A stretch of DNA of 64,000 nucleotides, taken from contig OW285190.1 of assembly GCA_935421135.1 (NCBI GenBank), positions 7,636,501 to 7,700,500 of the forward strand, in the 5' to 3' direction. This document shows, in pieces, positions 1 to 13,059 of the stretch. The notes below the pieces were generated by a model. That model was not told the DNA's origin and did not search any database. It was given only the letters and a program-made list of their open reading frames with translations. The stretch comes from Bugulina stolonifera (Eukaryota; Bryozoa; Gymnolaemata; Cheilostomatida; Bugulidae). Made by a program: the position numbers and the translations under genes. Each line of letters begins with the position of its first letter. Position 1 is the first letter of the stretch.

Positions 1-1084
1 TTTTGACTCATTTTTATGATCTTTTATGTTGTTGTGAAGCTTAGATGACTATGATTATTGTTTAATTGTCCTAATTGTGTATTTACGTAGCTCTGTCTGG
101 ATTCTTTTCTCTGCATTTTAAATTAAGCTGTGGGATTATTGAATTTGGTTTTAAATGTTGTGTCAACCAAGCTAATGCACATAACTTGTAATTTACTGAG
201 CTGCTACTATTCTCTCTTGTAACTGTGGTTTTGTATATCACTTGACTTGATAAGCATTCACCTTATGAAAGAATGTTGGAGTTTTCTTTTCATCGATTCA
301 AATGCAATTTCAAAAGACAGTATTATAACACGTACACATATCATGAGCAATTGATTAAAATAAGACTTGTGATATAATCACTAATAAAATGGAAGAAGCC
401 ATCATATGTTAGTGTACAAATAAACAAGTATAATATTTATCATGGCCGGTTGTACCACATAAGTCCTATCCTTTCAGCGAGGAGCAAACAACTTCTAAGC
501 TTTTTACGATTATAGAAATGAGACAGCAAAATGTCATCTGGTTTGCAACCTAAGTCATTTAATATACTTCAACTCTTCAAAACAAATTCTGCAGCAGAAC
601 ATTGCTAAACAATTTATTTTAGAATTGTTTTTTAAGAACTTATGCAAAAAAACGTAGAAACTGCAAAAGTTGAAAAAATGAAACATTGGCCATGCCACAT
701 TGAGTGCCAAAATATAACAAAGGATGTTTTTTTAATGTACAAAGGCATCGAGTAAAACACAATTGGAGAATATGCCAGATCAATTACAGCGCTATAACAA
801 CTAGACAAGCTACCAAAGAGTTCACTATTGGTGATCATTATGCATTTAGATCTTTTGACAAGGTGGGAAATTATTCAACAATAGCTAATCAACAATAGTA
901 AGTACAAAATAATGTAAGTGAACAATTCCAACTAGAATTCTACTTAATGTTTTATGAGCAACTGGTAAACCCGCACTCTGTAATATTTTATAATATACTA
1001 CATTCTTACTAGTGAGTTTGACTGTAAGCTTAGCACCATGAAATTAAAAATAATGCTAATTTGACCTAGTCTTCACACACCTTT
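1..1084. other. Intergenic, no gene recognised
   Basis: AT-rich sequence with only short open frames on both strands. I see no domain, RNA gene or clear repeat boundary here. It is the 3' flank of the minus-strand fucosyltransferase copy that ends at 1085. Confidence 0.5.
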
Positions 1085-2029
1085 CTATCTTCCCATCTTC
1101 TTTGACTTGGAAGGAAACCCTTGGTAGTTTGCACACGCATCTAAACCGTTATATTTCACAGATAATTGTTCAATAGCAGGCATAGCTGGTTTCTCCTTGG
1201 CTATTCTACATAACTCACAGGCAGGAAGTACATGTAAATATCGTACTTTACTCATCCTCCATGTTTCTCTCCTCGTATGATAACTGTTGTATTTATCCGG
1301 ATGATTCATCAGATAGTTCAGGTATTCACCTAAAGCTCTAATGTCTGTAAAGTTGCGTACATGAATAAATGAGTTATTTAGGGCCATGTCAGTGTATTCC
1401 TGTACTGTAAGACCACCCATAGCTACTGGGACCATGTTTGCTGAATCAGCTAAATTTTTCCAAAATTTTTCGGTGATGTAATCTTGGCAGAGAGAATTTT
1501 CAAAACTTAAATAAAAATAATATTTTTTATGCAGTTCTAATCTGCACTCGTCAGTTTCACAAGGATCTTTTTTTCCGCAGCGCCCAAATAAATCTACATG
1601 AATATATTTTGATAATTCTTTAATCATTTCTAAGCGATCATAGTGAACGGAGTCACAATGACTGACATAGGCTAAAGCAGCTCTAGATTTGTTTGCTGTG
1701 TAGTTAAGAGTGTTCAGAGGCTGTTTAAGTCTATATCGACATCCCTTATACACGTGCCAACTTGGAATAGTTGAATACCTGCTGTATGTACTGGTAAAAT
1801 TAATCTTTCCATCTGTTATGTTTGGAACGAGGTGCACAGGAAATCCAGGTGATTCATTTGTATATAGTCCAAAATACTGATCTGGCCTTCGTGGAATTTT
1901 GTCTAATGTTTTACCATCGTACATAAACCCAAGTTTAAATAGAATAATCTGAGCCTCTACTGCAAGTTTATTTGGAGGTGAAGGTGGTGTAACAGACGGA
2001 TGGCCCAAACGATGAGGGTAAACCAGCAA
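1085..2029 (-). pseudogene. 5'-truncated GT10 fucosyltransferase-like copy
   Basis: The open frame covers the catalytic part of a GT10 fucosyltransferase and ends in a normal stop at 1085. Visible family blocks are KINFTSTYSRYSTIP (like the FNWTxSYRxDSDI block), LAYVSHCDS...LFGRCG, the donor-site block YLSFENSLCQDYITEKFW followed by MVPVAMGG, and the C-terminal ACELC. Homology to the full-length copies at 8813 and 24844 starts abruptly at PHRLG (about 2020). The cytoplasmic tail, membrane anchor, stem and roughly the first 170 residues are absent. Upstream the frame has no Met and stops at 2105-2107 (minus strand). The first in-frame Met lies inside the domain. There is no internal stop, so truncation is recent or the domain is spliced to an unseen 5' exon. 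An acceptor-like TTACAG lies just upstream but lacks a pyrimidine tract. Confidence 0.75.
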
Positions 2030-2534
2030 TATTCCTGTAATCCTATGCGTCCATATCTTGCATGTATTTCCGGTTTCCCCAACAGCTTTACCTTTTTTGT
2101 GCCACTAGTGCTCATCCTCATAACCATGACCTGTTTGGTAATAATCGACAGTCATGTAGAACAGCTTTGCAGAATGCAGTCTAAAACTTAGAGATCATTG
2201 TGCAAAATTGTCATTTTCACTTTGCAATGACTAAATCTTAGTTATAAGTTTTTTTAATAATCACGGACGAATTTAGTGGTCAACATGACAGTCTGGTTAG
2301 CCATTGTTGTTTAAGTTAAAGCCATGTCCAGTCAACAAAAGTATTTAGAATTAAACCAGGGTCCATAGGGGTGGATGGGTACCATTGTGGGTAATTAATC
2401 ACTTGTAAATATATAATTGTTTGCACATGCAAATGTTAGTTACAATTTCTAGCATTAATAAGGTGTTTGGCTTCATCATTTTGTCTTAATAACTTCCCTA
2501 TATAAGCCATGGCTGCAAGTTACATAGACAAATC
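2030..2534. other. Unassigned sequence upstream of the truncated fucosyltransferase
   Basis: No homology to the 5' ends of the other fucosyltransferase copies is visible. A 63-residue plus-strand open frame at 2000-2191 overlaps the 5' end of the copy and shows no coding features. Confidence 0.35.
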
Positions 2535-3365
2535 AAGGAGTAAGAGAGAAGGAGGCTCGTCCATGAAAACCTGTATATAATGTAAGTTACAATGGGCTTC
2601 CGGTGTTCGATGTGCTTGGTTCGGGTACTTGGTAAAGTCAGAAGAAAAGATGATGAATGTTTTTAAAAGAAGTAAGATTCACGCATCAACTAAAATTAAC
2701 ATATAAACAATGTCAACAATTGGTAACACTCTAATGAACAGGCTGACTATATACACACTACATATTTCAATGGGATGCGATAGATATTGGCAAGTAAATT
2801 TGCCAGATTTGAAGAAAATTGCGTATCTCAACATAAAATTCACTTTTTTCAGATACCAACATGCTGAACAAAATAAGGAAAAATAATACTGATAGATTTA
2901 CACTTGCTGCAATTGGTTAAGTTGAAATCCAAATTTATACTTTGCTGCTTCATAATAAAAAAACGTATAAACGCCGAAATCGCGGTTAAAATGAGCAAAT
3001 TTTTCAACACGTTTCTCTAACATCAGGACTCCATATACTTAATTTGATTTATGGTGTATAGTTCAGATACTATTTTAGTTGATAGGCTAGCTTGTGGGCC
3101 TTACAACATGCCCACACTAAATAAAAATAGTGCTCAAACTCTAGGCTATGTCAATAAACGATAATGTGTTATGCTATAACTGTGACGTGTTAAGCGCCAG
3201 AGCCGTGCACATGTGCATTGCTGTTTAGCAATGAGGAAGCGCATCACGATTCAACGGAGTTGTCTACTCGCTTAATGCCAGTGACTCATGTGCTCATATT
3301 ATTAAAGTGAGGAGCACATCAAACACAAAGTCCTCATAGACGAGCCTCCTTCTCTGTTACTCCTT
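2535..3365. mobile_element. Candidate DNA element bounded by ~31-bp inverted repeats
   Basis: The left arm at 2535-2565 (AAGGAGTAAGAGAGAAGGAG and on) reappears as reverse complement at about 3334-3365 with two or three mismatches. The ~830 bp between holds no recognisable coding sequence. The spacing and near-identical arms suggest a non-autonomous terminal-inverted-repeat element. I could not find a convincing target-site duplication, so the true ends may lie outside the arms. Confidence 0.4.
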
Positions 3366-6321
3366 CGACGAATAAACTGCAGAAAGTCTAAATACTAAAC
3401 TCTCTGGGATGCTGATAAAAAAGTTTATAAAAACTGTGCAAGTAGCTAGACATTATTCTGCTAATAACGGTCACTCAAGTACTGCAACATAGCAGTTGGA
3501 TTAAATGATTTGTGTCTGGTGTACATGTATGTACATGTTTAGTGCTGTGTATATGTTTTGTGCTTAGGACTTCTCACGGGTGCTGATGTTAGCACGAGTG
3601 TAGGAAGTGCTTGGTAGTGGTAGCGGGCTACCAAGGTAAACTTCCACACATTACATTAAAGTATGCTATTGGCCACATTAGCTAAAATTGTTTCAAATAC
3701 TGAGTTATTGCTTTAACATTAATTTGAGTGTTAAACAAATTTTGCGATAAGCCAAACTTGCTAATTATTGCTATCGCAAATTGCACCAGAACCACCAAAC
3801 TCGCAAATTGAGTTATTTGCAAACATTGATCAATTAAAGGCTACCAAAGTCGAATTTTACACTAACCTCAATGCAAAAATCTTTTCGTAAGTGACTCAGT
3901 AATCTCAAATGACTCAACAATGATAACCTTAGATGACTCAAAAGTCACCAATCAACAAATCAGTAAGTGTACTGCACATGCAGTCTTATCTGTTGGGAAA
4001 TATAATAATACAAATGAGTGTGACGTGAGCTGGTAGTAGAGTGTGTTTGTGTACTAGTAGCAGTAGCAGTAGTGCTATAGCATGTACAGAGTAATATAAG
4101 TTGATTATACAGAACCAGTGCACTAGCTACGTTATAGATATGTTAAATAGTTAAATTGCTGGTGGCATTTATTTCATTATGCTTTCTCTAATATTTGGCA
4201 GCACAGTCTGAAAGCCACACTTGGTCAAAAAATCTGAATTTTATGTTTTTGTAGAAAAAGTAGACACAGAAACTGTTTTTTTATCACTTTGATCAAATGG
4301 TTTACTATTAATAGTCTACGATTAAATTTAGTTTTTATTGCTCGGGAGTCCAACTCACTAAATGATTAAATCACAGGCTTCAATGCTTTGAAATACCACA
4401 AATTGTCTGTACCTGCGTAACATGGGTTCTTCAAATGACTTTGTATGAGTTTTTGCTGAATGGAGGCTTTAAGGTACAAACCAGGTAGTCCTTGTTGAAC
4501 CACGGCAATATACAAAGAGATAAAACATTCAATTGGGCAGTAAATTTATATTATTAGAGGCTTTTCCTTTCTGCAAACTGGCTCGGTATAAGTCATATTT
4601 GCCAAGGTCTGTCTCCCCATTTAGGCAAGATGTTCCAGGTACCTCAGCTACCTAAGAATTGACTCGGAACACAACATATGGAGCAAGTGGCTCATAGTAT
4701 TATAAAAAGCTCAATGTGCTGAGATCAGTTGCTTTATTAGGGATAATGATAGGTTGAAAAACAGTGCCATGACAGTTTTAGTATTAATTTGTACAAAAAT
4801 CGAAACCAGGGGCAGATCTGGCTCAGGTTGAAGGGTTCTGCCAACAGCACTAGGCCATCGAAGCCATCTGCTGAATTTAGCACTAAATGACGCAAATTTA
4901 TGCACACTTACACTTTGAATCAATATGTTCCTGTTACATGAATAGTTGCTGCCCTATGAAGCAAATAAAATAGTTTTATGTTAAAATATTTTAAAATTAT
5001 ATTGTCATTTACAAATTATATTACATTATAGTAATCTATGACTATGGCTATGTATGTCAGGTTTAATCAGGGGCTCTAAAATGCATACTCATATCATATG
5101 ACTGTCAGCAAACTGGGCAGAGTCAGTGTGTGCAACAGAATTATATGTATGGAGTGCAACTCACTCTCCTTCCTGTACTAAAACATAAACATGGAGCTGG
5201 GTTAGATGACTTTATTTAGTGTATGATCAACACAAACCTAAAATACTGCAGGTTTGGTCTACTTGCCTCTTAGCTGAGAAGAGTTGTCTTTTCATCTTAA
5301 ATGTACATCAGGTAGTTTGCCTTCTTGGCTTCTTGCACTTGATTTGGTTTCCTAGCAACCATGCTGTATCAGTATTACTACAGTATGCTCTACAGCTTCT
5401 GCCACAGCTTTACCTAACAGCTGTTTTTTTCGCTATCCAACAATTTTAGACATATACAGTGGGCCTTAGCAAAATCAGTGCACAACAGCAAGTCAACATA
5501 TAAAATAACTTGCTTCAGAAAATAGGAGGATATATTAATCTTTACTAAACCTAATTCTCTATACTCTACTAAGGCATTATTATTGTATCAACTACATGTA
5601 TATACAACTACTGTTCTACCTTACTGTGCTAAAGTATAGCTATAATTATACTGATAGTGTTCTGATTTTCTGTATTTCTATATTGTATATTTTGCTTGGG
5701 TGATTAAAATAATTATTCTCTTGTTTTTGTGTGGCCACTTTGTCATCAAATATTGTTGTTTGTACCATCTTAACATTATGACTGTACTGTAGATAATTAA
5801 CTTTAATTAATTATTTTATTGCAGGCAGCTATTTATAATGACTGACTATTTACTCATATTGGATGGCTTAAAACATATCCTGGCATCAATTTTGTAAGTT
5901 TACATGCAGCAAATTCTAAAATGATTTTGATGCCTATTATTATTTGTCAGTTTGCACTATTTTTCTCATTGTTCTGTTCATTGCATTGGATGTGCTCTAC
6001 TTATCTTTCGTTGCTTCGATAGCATTTTTACTCTACGCATATATTTGCTAGGGTACCATTTGACTGAATGAACTACTCTAGAGCACCTCAACAACGTCAG
6101 CTCCTCAGTTTAACGAGTCAGTCCGTTGCCATGCTGAAGTTTGTGATATGATATAAAACCATCCCAATACAAATACATTAGGCGTATTCGGATATTGCGG
6201 TGCAAGCTTTATAAACAGCGATCTGCAACAAAAACAATTTATTTTTTTCAATAATATAACACTAGCTAGATCAACCTAGCTAGAACGCTAGGTTAGGCGT
6301 GCCTGGTAATAATATTTATTG
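3366..6321. other. Intergenic, no gene recognised
   Basis: AT-rich, with only short spurious frames. At about 3546-3665 a short stretch resembles the inner end of the LTR family at 44717 and 50815 (CACGGGTGCTGATGTTAGCA and the GTGTAGGAAGTGCTTGG region), so a fragment of that LTR is likely. I see nothing else to name. Confidence 0.4.
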
Positions 6322-6325
6322 TTAA

Positions 6326-6753
6326 AGGGGTTATGCCAGTGTTTTAAGGTAGCATTAAGACGTGCTTTAAGGTAGCATTAAGACGCACTCAGCTATTTAG
6401 TGGCACAAGATACTGAGTGCCTAGATATTTACTATTGTAGTATACTGTTAATTATCCTGTTTGTGTTTGCGTCTATATTTAGAACAACTAGGCCACAACA
6501 CAATGTATAGGCATATAGCATAACACAATAATAGCCGCCATATATAGTGTGGCCAGATGAAATACCGGACCTACCAATAAAGGCAGCTAGTTATTGCCAG
6601 CAAAAGGAAGGCCCAGAAAAATTTAAAAACTTGCACAAGTTATCCTACAGCTATATTAGTAAACACTGTGAAATCATTTGTTTACTACTGTACTCTTTCT
6701 ATGCAAACAGCTTGAATTCAACAATTTTCTCTATATGACATAAAGCATGTGTA
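6326..6753 (+). mobile_element. piggyBac-like non-autonomous element, 3'-truncated copy
   Basis: Starts next to a TTAA (6322-6325) with AGGGGTTATGCCAGTG, the same terminus seen in the copies at 22683-23788 and 58327-58922. The interior (around 6540-6750, a CCGGACCTACCAATAAAGGC region) matches the other copies in order. The right terminus is missing; homology ends near 6753, where short CRE-like tandem repeats begin. No transposase is encoded. The 'TTAGGTAGCATTAAG' type subterminal stretch is duplicated at 6346-6375. Confidence 0.6.
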
Positions 6754-6756
6754 GCG

Positions 6757-6892
6757 ACGACAAACGTCACAACTGTCACAACACCGACAAACGTCACAAC
6801 AATTTTTCGACAAACGTCACAACACCGACAAACGTCACAAAGGTTCAACGACAAACGTCACAATGCCAACAAATATCACAAATCTTCAATAA
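6757..6892. repeat. Short tandem repeat of CGACAAACGTCACAA
   Basis: About six imperfect copies of a 15-to-25-base unit containing GACAAACGTCACAA. Each copy carries ACGTCAC, the reverse complement of the GTGACGT half-site bound by CREB/ATF-type factors. The array abuts the broken end of the TTAA element. It could be a by-product of that break, or a cluster of binding sites. Confidence 0.6.
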
Positions 6893-6995
6893 AATAACGC
6901 CATAACACCAAAAATAATGCTTTCTGCCTTGATTTATCCTTCAATTGGATTATTTTTGTTTGTTGTGTTTTCAAATCTGAATGAAATCGAAGATG

Positions 6996-7187
6996 GTTAA
7001 AAGCAGAGTGGGACAACTCCCAATAGAGAACATGAAATTAGCAATTCAAGTTTTTCGCCAAAAACCAATACAACTGAGCAGAAGTACATGTAGACCTGCT
7101 TCTGCCTAACCATCTTGATTTTTAGCGAAAAAATTGAATTGTTAATTTAGTATTCTCTATTGGGAGTTGTCACACTCTGCTGTTAAC
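6996..7187. repeat. Fold-back hairpin element, ~64-bp arms
   Basis: The left arm 6996-7059 (GTTAAAAGCAGAGTG...) is repeated in reverse complement at 7124-7187 (ending ...CACTCTGCTGTTAAC). By eye roughly 85% of positions match, around a ~64-base loop. This is the layout of a small fold-back MITE. No coding capacity. Confidence 0.65.
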
Positions 7188-8380
7188 TATGCAGCCTATA
7201 TAATGAATTCATTTAATAAACTACAATCATTCAATACGACTGTAACCACACGTATTTTGATAATATGCATGTACATGCATGATATACATGTGAGTATAAC
7301 ATGTTAATTAGGACTGAAACAAGTCATTACTGAATGGCAACAATGACTGTAGCAAAATATGAATGGCAAGGATCACTCAATAAAGATGAAGACACCAGCT
7401 TTCACTAGCTATTAAAATAAACCCCGATAGCCAACCATGATGCACATCCACCCGTCGGAACCTCGATCTGATGGCAAATACTTTTGTTTACTGAAAATAA
7501 TCAATGTTAATGATAGTTTTAGTAAAAAAGTAGTTTCAAAATTTACATGACTCTTGCAATATAGAGCAGCATATATTTTAATGGTAAAGGTTGTGAGGGT
7601 CATTCTAATTTGTTCATTCAGAGATTGTCGATACATTAATAGTCATTTTATCATGAATGTATTATGTAAAACTAAAATCTATTCTATCACACACTGTTAG
7701 GAATCCCTAAGCAGAAGGTCATTTTAGTATCATTTGATTAATTTTTGTTTTCAAATAAAGCCAGCATCTTATGTGAATAGTAAAATTAATTTTTGACCTG
7801 AGCCAAAGGCAAAAAATTTTCATTGCGTGTAAGAAACCTGGGTGTGCCGATGAGCTCGGGCTATTTTCTCCGACCAAGCAAAATCCCAGGTCAATAACCC
7901 TTTGGGCTTAGGCTGAACGGCCATCTTTTTATTTTTATTTACGACCCAAGTCGGTCCAAGAGGTCGTGAAGACACTAGTAGCTATGTAACGTAATACATG
8001 AAAGTGAAGAATGATAACTGATCCATTTTATCATCCAATCTTTCACACTTGCAGCCACTTAAAAGCAAGTAAGAAACTACAACTGATCAACTTTTAACAT
8101 TATTCTCTTTGTTGATGAATGAATTCTGGTTTACCCATGGGGATAGTATTCAGTGTATGCATAAGTTGTAGTACTACTAGTGTAAATATACATATGCAAT
8201 GTATATGGTTGAGAAACTTATTCTGTAGCCTATCCTAGTTGGCATAACAAATACCACATAACACATCAAGGCTATTATGCTTGGGAGATGAGGAAATGAC
8301 GATCTGGGTCACAGGTGTAGATATAGGAGTTTTAACCAAGAAGCTAATTCACCCGTTTGCACCCTAAATTAGTGGCAAAT
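7188..8380. other. Intergenic, no gene recognised
   Basis: No domain or RNA gene seen. A stretch around 7795-7980 is richer in GC than its surroundings (CGACCCAAGTCGGTCC and similar) and may be a repeat fragment, but I could not match it to another copy in the window with confidence. Confidence 0.35.
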
Positions 8381-8812
8381 ATTTTTTTTTGGCCACACTT
8401 TAGTAAGTAAGTTAGTAAGTTAGTAAGTAAGTTTCAAAATCTCCAAGCTTCAATATGTCATTGCATCTATTAAAACTGTGCTCATGATTATACTGGTCAT
8501 TCAACTCTAATTAAATCAATGCAAATGAAAGATGGTATGAAGCTCTCCATGTGATCAATTTTTTGTAATTGTATCTTTTTTTAGACCCATACACTGTAGA
8601 GCTGGCATACATATCATATGCTGTTAACTACTACTCAACAAAATCACTGACATAGTATGTCATTGAAGCCAACGACTGGCTAAAACTGCAGCAAAGAACA
8701 TAAATAGAATTTTAAAGCAGAGGGTTAGGATACAGGAGCATCATTGTTTGAGAAAGCCACGACCACCCTTATTTTAGTACACTATTTGATACTTGGTGTA
8801 CGGATCAGCAGC
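8381..8812 (+). promoter_or_regulatory. Conserved 5' flank / probable 5' UTR of fucosyltransferase copy 2
   Basis: This flank aligns loosely with the flank of the other intact copy (24400-24843). The most conserved part is a pyrimidine-rich stretch ending in TTTTTTTAG|ACCCATACACTGTAGAGCTGG (8580s), matching TTACTGTAG|GTCCTTACACTGTGAAGCTGG at 24627-24655. That looks like a splice acceptor for a 5' UTR exon shared by both genes. The flanks may therefore have been duplicated with the genes. Confidence 0.35.
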
Positions 8813-10225
8813 ATGATGCATGTTCGGTTATTAATTTTTTGCCTCACTCTCAGTGCATTGATAGTATCATTCAGTGTCATCCAACGACGACCGATAAAAA
8901 GCAAGGGATTGAAACTAAACATCATTGGCAATCAAGTGAATTCCTCAGTGAGTAAATCACGATCAGCTCATGGAAAGACAGCTCAGATTCAACCAGATCC
9001 ATATGATAATTACTGTCAAAGATGCTCACAAGCCAGATCACCATCTCACCCTCTCACTGCTCAAGAGATTCAGGACGCCGTTACCAGAAAGCTCGGCCCA
9101 TCAGCTGAAACATCTAAAGACATATTTGATGCATTCTCATCAAATATGATCAGAATTAACAGAAGTGACGTAGAAAATATAAAGATAATTTTAGGGTATT
9201 TTGGATTTCCTCATCCAATGTGGCAGAGCTTGAATTTCACAAACTGTGCTTACAGTAATTGTATCGGAGTGAACCCTCATCGCTCGTCCATGACCCAATG
9301 GTTGAAATCTCCAAATAAGTGTGCTATAACAGAGGCCCAGATTATTCTGTTCAAAATTTGGTTTAGATACAGCAAAGATTTCGACAAAATTCCAAGACGC
9401 TCAGATCAGTATTTTGGAATGTATACAAATGAATCGCCTGGGTTTCCCGAGCACATCGTTCCGAACGTAACGGATGGAAAGATTAATTTTACCAGCACAT
9501 ACAGCAGGTATTCAACTATTCCAAGTTGGCACGTGTATAAAGGATGTCGATATAAACTTGAACAACCTCTGAACGCTGTTAACTATGCAGCAAGCAAATC
9601 TAGAGGTGCCTTAGCCTATGTTAGTCATTGTGACTCTGTCAATTACGACCGTCTAGAGATGATTAAAGAACTATCCAAATATGTTCATCTAGATTTATAT
9701 GGCCGCTGTGGAAAGAGAGGTCCTTGTAAGGATGACAAGTGCAGACTAGAGTTGCATAATAAGTATCATTTTTACTTGAGCTTTGAAAATTCTCTTTGCC
9801 AAGATTACATCACCGAAAAGTTTTGGAAAAACCTAGCTGACCCAGCAAACATGGTGCCAGTAGCCATGGGTGGTCTTACAGTACAGGAATATGCTGACAT
9901 GGCTCCAAACAATTCTTTTATTCATGTGCGTAACTTTACAGACATCAGAGCTTTAGGGAAATATCTGAAACATTTGATGAATCATCCGGATAAATACAAC
10001 AGTTATCATGCGTGGAGAGAAACATGGAGGATGAGTAAAGTACGATATTTACATGTACTTCCCGCCTGTGAGTTATGTAGAATAGCCAATGAGAAACCAG
10101 CTATGCCTGCTATTGAACAATTATCTATGACATATGATGGTTTATATGTGTGTGCAAACTACCAAGAGTTTCCTTCCAAGTCACCGAGAATGGGAAGATG
10201 GAAAGGTGTGCGAAGAACTGGCTAA
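8813..10225 (+). CDS. GT10 fucosyltransferase-like protein, copy 2, apparently intact
   Basis: 470 residues in one exon, starting at the first ATG before the membrane anchor. GT10 enzymes move fucose from GDP-fucose to GlcNAc (or similar) on glycans in the Golgi lumen. Layout: short tail MMHVR, a single hydrophobic anchor (about residues 6-22, LLIFCLTLSALIVSFSV), a stem to about 110, then the catalytic domain. Visible family blocks are KINFTSTYSRYSTIP, LAYVSHCDS with DLYGRCG, FYLSFENSLCQDYITEKFW then MVPVAMGG, and C-terminal ACELC. Several N-x-S/T sites are present. The segment after NPHR differs from the paralogs (RSSMTQWLKSPNK in place of the usual LGYPSFTPPSPPNK), and four residues are missing near FRYSKDFDK. 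An AATAAA lies at 10361. The family is clear; the acceptor sugar and linkage (alpha-1,3, 1,4 or 1,6) cannot be read from the sequence. Confidence 0.85.
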   Translation: MMHVRLLIFCLTLSALIVSFSVIQRRPIKSKGLKLNIIGNQVNSSVSKSRSAHGKTAQIQPDPYDNYCQRCSQARSPSHPLTAQEIQDAVTRKLGPSAETSKDIFDAFSSNMIRINRSDVENIKIILGYFGFPHPMWQSLNFTNCAYSNCIGVNPHRSSMTQWLKSPNKCAITEAQIILFKIWFRYSKDFDKIPRRSDQYFGMYTNESPGFPEHIVPNVTDGKINFTSTYSRYSTIPSWHVYKGCRYKLEQPLNAVNYAASKSRGALAYVSHCDSVNYDRLEMIKELSKYVHLDLYGRCGKRGPCKDDKCRLELHNKYHFYLSFENSLCQDYITEKFWKNLADPANMVPVAMGGLTVQEYADMAPNNSFIHVRNFTDIRALGKYLKHLMNHPDKYNSYHAWRETWRMSKVRYLHVLPACELCRIANEKPAMPAIEQLSMTYDGLYVCANYQEFPSKSPRMGRWKGVRRTG

Positions 10226-10360
10226 ATCTGACAGCTCCATGTCCAACATCAAGGCGAGAATTTACAACAGCCACTACTGCTAACCGTTTGCAATGTTATC
10301 GGTGTATTAACATGGCACTAAGAACAATATAGGCGTACATTGTATGAACATCAATTTTTG

Positions 10361-10366
10361 AATAAA
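10361..10366 (+). terminator. Polyadenylation signal AATAAA
   Basis: Lies 136 bases after the stop of the fucosyltransferase at 8813-10225, a normal distance for a 3' UTR. No competing signal is nearer. Confidence 0.5.
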
Positions 10367-10429
10367 TTAATGAAAAAACATTATGTTGCACATGTCTGCA
10401 CTTATTTACTTGTTAGTTAGAGATTGTAG

Positions 10430-10515
10430 AGTCATCTGATATTCTAGAGTCATTTGATATTGTAGAGTCATCTGATATTGTAGAGTCATTTGAGATTGAA
10501 GAGTCATTTGAGAAA
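10430..10515. repeat. Short ~22-bp tandem repeat (TAGAGTCATYTGATATTG)
   Basis: Four to five imperfect copies of a 21-22-base unit, TAGAGTCATCTGATATTG and variants, in the 3' flank of the fucosyltransferase gene. Confidence 0.7.
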
Positions 10516-10739
10516 AGTTTTTTTTTGTCTAATCATGACGGCTGCCCCAAACTACTGACAATATTATTAAAAATGCATTTTAATATTATTTTATGAGACT
10601 GCATTGTTTGACTGCTTATCTTCTACTGATGATGCTAGGACTAGTGTCGAAACATTAGGTTCGAAATCATAAAAGTGTGTTTTGTACTACTGTTGACTAT
10701 TAAACTACTAACCCACACCAACATATTTCCGTATATTAT

Positions 10740-10913
10740 TGAAGTAAAGCTAATGCATATAATTATATACATGTATATACATGTACATGTATAATTATAC
10801 ATTGTATATATTATAATATAAATAATGTACATGTACATTGTATATACATGTATATACACATGTACATTGTACTATGTGTACATAAATGTATATACATGTA
10901 TATACATGTATAA
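10740..10913. repeat. TACATGTA-type palindromic microsatellite
   Basis: Repeated ACATGTA/TATACATG units lead directly into the large array that follows. The same palindromic words recur throughout the window. Confidence 0.7.
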
Positions 10914-13034
<2,121 letters not shown>

Positions 13035-13059
13035 CACCACCGCCACCTTAACTGTAGCG

